From assembly GCA_017998095.1 (NCBI GenBank), contig JAGODU010000180.1:1-7891 (forward strand): DNA of 7,891 nucleotides, given 5' to 3'. This stretch comes from Prolixibacteraceae bacterium (GTDB lineage Bacteria > Bacteroidota > Bacteroidia > Bacteroidales > Prolixibacteraceae). The notes below the pieces were generated by a model that worked only from the letters and a program-made list of their open reading frames with translations, was not told the DNA's origin and did no database searches. The first letter of the stretch is position 1. Every line of letters starts with the position of its first letter. Made by a program: the position numbers and the translations under genes. Positions 1 through 5,262 of the stretch are shown here, piece by piece.

Positions 1-347
1 AGTCCAAGCCTTAATGGTATATCCGAACTATAACTTATCGTGAAATTCTTCTTTTCAAGTTTTATCGAATTGGAAATACAAAACTTGTGAAAAGTGACAA
101 TAGCTGCCTGAAGCAAACGCACCCCTCCGTAATATCCATTTAAACCAATTCCATAAACCAAATCTTCCAATGAATCGTAAACCGGACAATCAAGCTTTTC
201 AGGCTTTATCTCCAACTGTGGAGTTTGGTATAATTTTATATTAGCTGAAAAATTACTGAAAACAAAAGCAATTGTCTTACCGTAATATCCATCAGATGGA
301 TTGCCTATTAACGCAGCCCTGGGATAGGATTTTGTTTCAATTATCAT
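1..347 (-). CDS. GHMP-superfamily sugar kinase, glucuronokinase-like (N-terminal part, runs off left edge)
   Basis: Only the first 115 complete codons are present; the gene continues past position 1. The N-terminus reads MIIETKSYPRAALIGNPSDG followed by YYGKTIAF (residues 21-28). This is the GHMP N-terminal motif in the variant seen in glucuronokinases and related sugar-1-kinases (compare PGRVNLIGEHTDY in galactokinases). The visible part ends at SDIPLRLG (about 108-115), just where the ATP-binding motif P-x-x-x-G-L-G-S-S-A should begin, so the key glycine-rich loop lies outside the window. The family phosphorylates small metabolites with ATP; the close relatives I recall make sugar-1-phosphates that feed nucleotide-sugar synthesis. 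The start is the first ATG after an in-frame TAA a few codons upstream. It lies 18 nt after the stop of the hydrolase gene, which suggests one operon. Superfamily is fairly sure; substrate is inference. Confidence 0.8.
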   Translation of the reverse strand, partial: MIIETKSYPRAALIGNPSDGYYGKTIAFVFSNFSANIKLYQTPQLEIKPEKLDCPVYDSLEDLVYGIGLNGYYGGVRLLQAAIVTFHKFCISNSIKLEKKNFTISYSSDIPLRLG

Positions 348-365
348 AACCTGTAGTTAAAAATT

Positions 366-908
366 TCACTTTACTATTGATGATATTGCTTTGAAAGCAG
401 GGTTCTTTGCATCTCTGGTTAGCTCAAAAAGGATTGATTCTGAATTTGTTATTAGAACTCCTTCCTGTTCCATCCTTTTCAATGCAACTTTTATACTTTC
501 CTTTTTTCTTGATGATATACAATCAACAACTAAAACCGGATTATATCCTTTATTTTTTAAATCTATTGCTGTCTGCAATACACAAACATGTGATTCTATC
601 CCGCAAATAATTACATTCTTCTTGTTCAACCCTTCCAGCGTCTGAATGAATTTTTCTTCATCGCAACAGCTGAATGATGTTTTTTCTACGTACGAAAATT
701 CATCCGGGTTCACTACCAATTCATTAACTGTCGGTCCTAGTCCCCGGGTATATTGTTGTGTAAATATCATTGGAACTGCCAATTCTTTTAAACCTTTATG
801 CAGTTTCTCCGTATTTTCAATTAACTCTTTGTTTTTCCTCATTGCAGGAACTAACCTTTCCTGAAAGTCAATAAATAAAGCAATGCTTTCTTCTTGTAAA
901 ATCCTCAT
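366..908 (-). CDS. Isochorismatase-family cysteine hydrolase
   Basis: A 180-residue protein of the isochorismatase/nicotinamidase-like fold, closest in feel to the YcaC and ISOC1/ISOC2 branch. The presumed catalytic triad is visible: Asp14 in ALFIDFQERL, Lys76 in YVEKTSFSCCD, and Cys109 in the signature GIESHVCVLQTAIDL (103-117). Length is normal for the branch, which hydrolyses small amides or related compounds; the substrate cannot be read from sequence, and this branch has few characterised members. The frame stays open upstream to a possible start at 992, but that would overlap the SIS gene by 71 bp and add residues unrelated to the fold. The ATG at 908 puts the protein start at the usual MRILQEESIALFIDFQ and leaves a 13 bp gap after the SIS stop. 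No good Shine-Dalgarno sequence is visible. It is the middle gene of a probable three-gene operon. Confidence 0.87.
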   Translation of the reverse strand: MRILQEESIALFIDFQERLVPAMRKNKELIENTEKLHKGLKELAVPMIFTQQYTRGLGPTVNELVVNPDEFSYVEKTSFSCCDEEKFIQTLEGLNKKNVIICGIESHVCVLQTAIDLKNKGYNPVLVVDCISSRKKESIKVALKRMEQEGVLITNSESILFELTRDAKNPAFKAISSIVK

Positions 909-921
909 ATTAAGTTCTGTA

Positions 922-1524
922 TTATTGCTGTGCTTGTTCTCTTGATTTATGTCCCAAATAACCGCCATGATGACGTCTGGCATAATCAGCACTTGTAAAA
1001 CCTATCTTCTTCATCATAATTACCATTAGAGCATCACCTATAACTGTCATTACTGTTGTGGAAGTACTTGGAGTTAAACCTAATGGACATACTTCAGCCG
1101 GATTGCCCGTGTGAATCGTTGCCCGACATTTCTTCGATATTTCACTTTCATTATTGCCTGTTATCAGGATGAATGGTAATCCGGGATGCAGGTTTTCGGT
1201 CAGGTCAATCAATTCTATAATTTCGCGTGTCTTCCCTGAATTAGAAATCAACAATATCACATCGTTACATGATATCACACCCAGATCACCATGCTGGGCA
1301 TCGCTCGGATGAAGAAATAAGGATGGTGTTCCTGTTGAACTGAAAGTGGTGGCAATGTTCTGAGCTATCTGACCGGCCTTACCCATTCCGCTTATTATAA
1401 GCTTTCCACCTTCAACATGAACCTTTTGATATATTATATCAATGGCTTTCTCAAAATCTTCGGTAACAGGTATATTGTTTATTGCATTTGCCTCATGTGC
1501 AAATATTTGTCTTATATTTTCCAT
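922..1524 (-). CDS. kdsD-like: SIS-domain sugar-phosphate isomerase, KdsD/KpsF-like arabinose-5-phosphate isomerase without CBS domains
   Basis: A 200-residue protein that is a single SIS domain. Landmarks match KdsD/KpsF: SGMGKAGQIAQNIATTFSST (45-64), GTPSLFLHPSDAQHGDLGVI (65-84), SNSGKTREI (94-102), EVCPLGLTPSTSTT (144-157) and DYARRHHGGYLG (180-191). Lys49, His78, Glu101 and the His185/His186 pair sit where I recall the functional residues of E. coli KdsD. The family converts ribulose-5-phosphate to arabinose-5-phosphate, the first step to Kdo. E. coli KdsD has two C-terminal CBS domains; this protein stops after the SIS domain, as in the short Bacteroides-type enzymes, so CBS-mediated control is absent. 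An upstream in-frame ATG at 1578 would add 18 residues rich in Phe/Tyr that do not look conserved, so ATG 1524 is preferred. It is the first gene of the leftward operon. Other sugar-phosphate isomerase activity is possible. Confidence 0.85.
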   Translation of the reverse strand: MENIRQIFAHEANAINNIPVTEDFEKAIDIIYQKVHVEGGKLIISGMGKAGQIAQNIATTFSSTGTPSLFLHPSDAQHGDLGVISCNDVILLISNSGKTREIIELIDLTENLHPGLPFILITGNNESEISKKCRATIHTGNPAEVCPLGLTPSTSTTVMTVIGDALMVIMMKKIGFTSADYARRHHGGYLGHKSREQAQQ

Positions 1525-1632
1525 TAACAATTCTTTTTCAAAAAAAATATTATAACGAAAATAGGTAAATCCAATCAATTATTAATCGAATTTTTATAAT
1601 TTCGAAACCACAAATCAAGCAGGATTTTGAAA
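1525..1632. promoter_or_regulatory. Divergent intergenic region with probable promoters for both flanking operons
   Basis: This 108 bp AT-rich gap separates the leftward isomerase operon from the rightward lipid-kinase operon, so it should hold both promoters. For the minus strand, TATTTTCG (complement of 1556-1563) lies about 30 nt before the isomerase start and differs by one base from the Bacteroidota -7 consensus TAnnTTTG, but no TTG sits at the expected distance. For the plus strand, TAATTTCG (1597-1604), overlapping TATAAT (1595-1600), is similarly one base off and also lacks a clear -33 box. These are motif matches only. Confidence 0.35.
1621..1624 (+). promoter_or_regulatory. Shine-Dalgarno-like AGGA that decides the lipid-kinase start
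   Basis: AGGA ends 8 nt before ATG 1633, a normal spacing. An in-frame TTG at 1627 lies only 2 nt after it and would be too close. This favours ATG 1633. It is the only clear ribosome-binding site I see before the genes in this window. Confidence 0.5.
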
Positions 1633-2580
1633 ATGAGTGAAAAAAATTGGCTGGTGATATTAAATCCAAATGCCGGAGGGAGACAAGCAGAGAGAGATTG
1701 GCCGAATATCGAAAAAGAGCTTATTAAGGAAGGATTCATTTTTGAAGTGGTCAAAACTGAAGGCCCGTCTCACGCAATCCAAATTACCGATAATAAAATC
1801 AATGAAGGTTACCGAAAGATAATTGCTATTGGTGGCGATGGTACTTTGCATGAAGTTGTTAATGGCATCATGAAACAAAAACATGTCTCTGCCGAACAAA
1901 TTCTTCTTGCTTTAATTTCTGTGGGTACAGGCAACGACTGGATCAAAACTCATAACATTTCTGCCGACTACAAGACTGCAATTCAGCAAATTAAAACCGG
2001 CAATACTATTCAGCAGGATGTAGGTAAGATAATTTACCGAAATAGTTCTGAAATGACTGAAACCCGATATTTCATTAATTCTGTTGGGATTGGCTTCGAT
2101 GCTAAAGTGGTGGAATATATTCTTCCTCAGAAATCTAAAGGCAAATCATCGAAATCTGAATACATGCTTGGACTTATCAAGTCCCTTTTTACTAACAAGA
2201 ATGTCAGTGGTGAATTAAAACTTGATACTGAAACAATTACAACCAAGCTATATAATTTATCAGTTGGACTTTGCAAATTTAAAGGCGGTGGCTTTAAAAT
2301 GCTGCCAAATGCTGTTCCTGATGATGGAAAGCTCGACATAACTCTTGCTTCAAGAATTTCAAAGGCTAAATTAATCAGTGCATTACCAAAAATATTTGGC
2401 GGTAAAGTTGAAGAAATCAGATACTTTAAGTTTTTCCAAACCCAGGATCTGACTCTCAATATTTCAGGACCAATGTGCACTGAAGCTGATGGGGAGTTTC
2501 TAGGCCATTATCCTTTGCAGGTTTCTATTATTCCAAACAAAATAAAACTCATATCAAATTTTAAAACAAGTCTGAACTGA
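1633..2580 (+). CDS. Diacylglycerol/lipid kinase family protein (YegS/DgkB-like)
   Basis: A 315-residue protein with the whole DAGK-catalytic fold. In order: NPNAGG (11-16) opening the nucleotide-binding domain; the ATP-binding signature IAIGGDGTLHEVVNGI (64-79) with GGDGT at 67-71; VGTGNDWIKT (97-106); NSVGIGFDA (149-157); the C-terminal-domain motif LPNAVPDDGKLDI (224-236); and EADGE (284-288), whose acidic residues belong to the active site in this family. Family members phosphorylate diacylglycerol or other membrane lipids with ATP at the inner face of the cytoplasmic membrane; several homologues, YegS included, have a loosely defined substrate. No membrane segment is visible, as expected for this soluble type. 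Length is typical. ATG 1633 is chosen over TTG 1627 because of the AGGA at 1621. The DUF454 gene follows 25 bp after the stop, so the two are probably co-transcribed. Confidence 0.9.
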   Translation: MSEKNWLVILNPNAGGRQAERDWPNIEKELIKEGFIFEVVKTEGPSHAIQITDNKINEGYRKIIAIGGDGTLHEVVNGIMKQKHVSAEQILLALISVGTGNDWIKTHNISADYKTAIQQIKTGNTIQQDVGKIIYRNSSEMTETRYFINSVGIGFDAKVVEYILPQKSKGKSSKSEYMLGLIKSLFTNKNVSGELKLDTETITTKLYNLSVGLCKFKGGGFKMLPNAVPDDGKLDITLASRISKAKLISALPKIFGGKVEEIRYFKFFQTQDLTLNISGPMCTEADGEFLGHYPLQVSIIPNKIKLISNFKTSLN

Positions 2581-2605
2581 TTCTTATTAACTTGCTTTAA
2601 TATTG

Positions 2606-2974
2606 ATGAAAAAAGGAATTTTTATTATTCTTGGTGTCATTTCTTTAATACTTGGTATCATTGGTATCTTTATTCCCGGCCTACCAACTACGCCTTTTCT
2701 TTTATTATCCGCTTCCCTTTTCATTAAAAGCTCTGCCAAATTATACAACTGGCTGATTAAGAATAAATTTCTTGGAACATATATTTCCGACTATTACAAT
2801 AATAAAGGATTAAGCAAACTAACCAAAATATTTTCTGTTTCTTTAATGTGGATAATGACTTCAGTTTCAGTATTTCTCATTTTCAATTCTTTGATTCCTA
2901 AAATTCTGGTTATTTTCCTGGCCTTAATTGGAACAATAGTTATGGGTTTTATTATCCCTACTGTCAAAAAATAA
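2606..2974 (+). CDS. DUF454 (YbaN-like) small inner-membrane protein
   Basis: A 122-residue hydrophobic protein that fits DUF454/YbaN. The family hallmark is GIIGIFIPGLPTTPFLLLSA (18-37): a first membrane helix, then a Pro-rich turn (PGLPTTPF), then a second hydrophobic stretch. A short polar middle (about 41-72: KSSAKLYNWLIKN, then GTYISDYYNNKGLS) is followed by two more membrane segments (about 75-94 and 98-117) and a Lys-Lys end. The family has no established biochemical function; I infer only that it sits in the cytoplasmic membrane. The ATG at 2606 is preferred to the TTG just before it at 2603, although no clear Shine-Dalgarno sequence is present. It lies 25 bp after the lipid-kinase gene on the same strand, and the shared terminator at 3002 closes the unit. 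Confidence 0.85.
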   Translation: MKKGIFIILGVISLILGIIGIFIPGLPTTPFLLLSASLFIKSSAKLYNWLIKNKFLGTYISDYYNNKGLSKLTKIFSVSLMWIMTSVSVFLIFNSLIPKILVIFLALIGTIVMGFIIPTVKK

Positions 2975-3001
2975 ATCAATCTTTAAATATAAGTTTATAA
3001 A

Positions 3002-3027
3002 AAAAGCAGGCTTTCGAACCTGCTTTT
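3002..3027. terminator. Bidirectional rho-independent terminator between DUF454 and yidC
   Basis: A perfect 9 bp stem (AAAAGCAGG at 3002-3010 with CCTGCTTTT at 3019-3027) encloses the 8 nt loop CTTTCGAA. A T-run follows on both strands (TTTTCTTTAT rightward, TTTTTTTATA leftward). It lies 27 bp after the DUF454 stop and 17 bp after the yidC stop on the other strand, so it can serve both convergent genes. Confidence 0.9.
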
Positions 3028-3044
3028 CTTTATACTATTTTGAT

Positions 3045-4979
3045 TTATTTCCTTTTCATATTCTGCTGTTGCTTAGCCATTTCTTCCAGTTTCATTTGAA
3101 ACTTTGATTTCACAACAGGTTTCTTCTTATTTGCATGAAGCTGAGCCCTTACCTTATCTTCATCAATAAACCTTCTGATTATAAATACTTGTCCTATTGA
3201 GAATAAGTTTGAAAGAGTGTAATAATAACTCAATCCTGATGAATAGGAGTTCAATATAAACATGAAGAATATCGGCATAAAGTACATCATATACTTCATT
3301 CCGGGCATTGCACTTGTATCCTGATTTGTACCGCTGATCTTGGTTTGAAGTATTGTAGTTGCTGTCATCAGCAATGTGAAAAGACTTATATGGTTTCCGT
3401 ATAAACTGCTTAAAATTGGTATTTGAGCTTTCCACGAAACAATGGCATCATAAGTTGACAAGTCAGCTGCCCAAAGGAAGCTTTGTTGCCTTAGCTCAAT
3501 AGATCCCGGGAAGAAAAAGAACATTGCCATAAGGATTGGCATTTGCAATAACAGTGGCAAACAGCCTCCCATTGGATTAACGCCCACCTTCTTGTACAAG
3601 GCCATTGTAGCCTGCTGTCTTTCCATTGCCTTTTCAGGTGGATATTTCTTATTTATCTCATCTATTTCAGGTTTTAAAACCTTCATTTTGGCCTGAGATG
3701 TATATGTTTTGTATGTCGGGAAGAATACAATAATTCTGATAAGAATTGTCAATAAGAGTATTATAAGCCCAAAATTTGAAATACTCTTCATCAGAAAGTT
3801 GAATACCGGTATAATCAAATACCTGTTTACTTCTCTTACAATTGGCCATCCAAGATCAATTAGCTTTTCAAAATCAGCGTTATAGTCCTTAAATGACAAG
3901 TAATGATTTGGCCCGAAGTAAAATGACATATCATATTCCTGTGTCGGCTTAGCTTCAAACGGCAATCCTAAATCTGATTTAAACGTTGCAATGTAATCCG
4001 ATTTTAAGTCTTTCTTTTCAGTAGAAACCAGGGCATTGGGAAATGCATCATCGGCCATTAATATTGTTGAGAAGAAAAGCTGTTTGTAACCAACCCATTT
4101 AACAGGTGTTGTCAGTTCTTCACTATCTGACTTATTGGTTTTAAGTTTCTCAACTTCAGCATCCTTATATTTGTAGTACATAGTAGTGTACCTGTCTTCT
4201 CCGTAATTTGATGCCTTCTCCTGACGAGGAACATCAAAGTTGAAATTCATGCTGAGATAGCCGGTATTTGTATTGATTACCTTATCCATGCCAACCATCT
4301 TCACATCGTAACCTACTACATAAGAATTGTGTGTTATGGTATAAACATAATCAATATATCTTCCGTTTCCTGCATCAAGTCTGAGTGTCAGCTCTTTGCT
4401 TTCACCTTTATTCTTCTCATTGAACTTAAGCCTTCCTTCTTTTCCTTTTGGAACAGACGGTCCTGAAACACTTATATTTTGTGATCCGCCTATTGGCTTA
4501 AAGTAAAATTCATCGGTTGAAATATTTCTGTTTTGAGCAAAGAATGATAGGTTGTGTTTCGATTTACCTGCTTCAATCAAGAATAAGTCGTTCTGATTGT
4601 ATCTTTTATAGTTCTTTAGTTCTACCGAATGAACCTTCCCCCCTTTTGTTGAAAGTGTAAGACGGAGAAGATTATTTTCCAGAACAATAAATTCTTCATT
4701 ACCACTTGCTGCAAGGTAGAAATCACCATACAGGTTTCTCATTTGATTAGCTGCATAAGTGCTGTCGTCTTCAATACTTACAGGAAGACTACTTTGTTCG
4801 GCAGCTTTTTGGGCACTCAAAGCTTCAGCTTCTTTTTGCATTGCACTTTGAACCAATGCTATGGAGTCCCTCTTATGCTTTGCAGCTTCTATTTCTTTCT
4901 TAGATGGCTTGTTGATATAACTAAAAACCACTAATACTGCAAAAATCAATAGTATCCCAATCGTCGATTTTTTATCCAT
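3045..4979 (-). CDS. yidC: Membrane protein insertase YidC (Oxa1 family)
   Basis: A 644-residue YidC. It inserts and folds inner-membrane proteins, alone or with SecYEG. Layout: a short basic N-terminus and signal-anchor helix (about 5-21); an Ala/Glu/Lys-rich linker (24-70); the large periplasmic beta-domain (about 80-370) opening with LTLSTKGGKVHSVELKNYK; then the Oxa1 core with membrane segments near 385-400, 402-420, 472-492, 530-546, 562-578 and 582-601. Arg415 in LLLTILIRIIVFF corresponds to the conserved groove arginine (Arg366 in E. coli as I recall). The amphipathic cytoplasmic hairpin (about 424-466) and the GGCLPLLLQMPILMAMFFF segment (471-489) are typical, the latter strongly Bacteroidota-like. 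The tail (618-644) is Lys-rich and may contact ribosomes. ATG 4979 begins directly before the signal anchor. The gene converges on DUF454 and appears to be transcribed alone. I see no pyrG-like neighbour. Confidence 0.97.
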   Translation of the reverse strand: MDKKSTIGILLIFAVLVVFSYINKPSKKEIEAAKHKRDSIALVQSAMQKEAEALSAQKAAEQSSLPVSIEDDSTYAANQMRNLYGDFYLAASGNEEFIVLENNLLRLTLSTKGGKVHSVELKNYKRYNQNDLFLIEAGKSKHNLSFFAQNRNISTDEFYFKPIGGSQNISVSGPSVPKGKEGRLKFNEKNKGESKELTLRLDAGNGRYIDYVYTITHNSYVVGYDVKMVGMDKVINTNTGYLSMNFNFDVPRQEKASNYGEDRYTTMYYKYKDAEVEKLKTNKSDSEELTTPVKWVGYKQLFFSTILMADDAFPNALVSTEKKDLKSDYIATFKSDLGLPFEAKPTQEYDMSFYFGPNHYLSFKDYNADFEKLIDLGWPIVREVNRYLIIPVFNFLMKSISNFGLIILLLTILIRIIVFFPTYKTYTSQAKMKVLKPEIDEINKKYPPEKAMERQQATMALYKKVGVNPMGGCLPLLLQMPILMAMFFFFPGSIELRQQSFLWAADLSTYDAIVSWKAQIPILSSLYGNHISLFTLLMTATTILQTKISGTNQDTSAMPGMKYMMYFMPIFFMFILNSYSSGLSYYYTLSNLFSIGQVFIIRRFIDEDKVRAQLHANKKKPVVKSKFQMKLEEMAKQQQNMKRK

Positions 4980-5233
4980 TCAAAAATTATTCTTTCGTTT
5001 ATTAATAAGTATGCAATTTGATCTATTATTACATAAATTTTGAAAATTTTAAATCATCAATACTTAAAATCTTATTCTTTGCTTTTAATTTGACAAATCT
5101 GCTAATAAGTCAGACAAATCTGCAAAAAATTAAATGAATATAATAATCTTAAGCTGAAAGATTATAAGTACTTAAAAATGATATAACAAAGGCTGCCTTT
5201 TAAATAAAGTGCTCCCATAAATTGTCAATGAAA
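4980..5233. promoter_or_regulatory. yidC upstream region with a phased 11 bp direct repeat
   Basis: No gene is visible in this AT-rich gap, which should hold the yidC promoter. The distinctive feature is GACAAATCTGC at 5092-5102, repeated exactly at 5113-5123, a 21 bp step (two helical turns), 113-144 bp before the yidC start. Read on the minus strand, each copy contains GATTTGTC, so a TTG at promoter -33 could fall inside it; no exact TAnnTTTG follows, and the nearest candidate, TAAGATTT, is poor. The transcription start is therefore not assigned. Confidence 0.4.
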
Positions 5234-5254
5234 ACGGCCTGATTAACAGGCCGT
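5234..5254 (-). terminator. Rho-independent terminator of the DUF349 gene
   Basis: A perfect 8 bp GC-rich stem (ACGGCCTG at 5234-5241 with CAGGCCGT at 5247-5254) has a 5 nt loop. It begins 8 bp after the TAA of the DUF349 gene. On the minus strand it runs into TTTT then CATT, a short T-run; on the plus strand TTTTATTTT follows after one C, so it could also work rightward, though no plus-strand gene is seen before it. It suggests that the DUF349 gene and yidC are separate units. Confidence 0.85.
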
Positions 5255-5262
5255 CTTTTATT

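Noticed and set aside
909..992. Longer N-terminus for the isochorismatase-family protein (start at 992)
   Set aside because: It would overlap the SIS gene by 71 bp, and its 28 extra residues precede the normal start of the fold; ATG 908 gives a standard length and operon spacing.
1525..1578. Longer N-terminus for the SIS protein (start at 1578)
   Set aside because: The extra 18 residues are aromatic-rich and do not resemble KdsD N-termini; they would also consume the probable promoter.
2127..2480. Minus-strand frame of 117 codons inside the lipid-kinase gene
   Set aside because: The plus strand carries every DAGK motif in one continuous frame; the antisense frame has no recognisable domain.
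3163..3435. Second minus-strand frame of 90 codons within yidC
   Set aside because: It overlaps the conserved Oxa1 core in another frame and shows no domain, start context or repeat of its own.
5189..5201. Small palindrome AAAGGCTGCCTTT upstream of yidC
   Set aside because: The stem would be only 5 bp around a 3 nt loop; this is weak and common in AT-rich DNA, and no transcript is implied.
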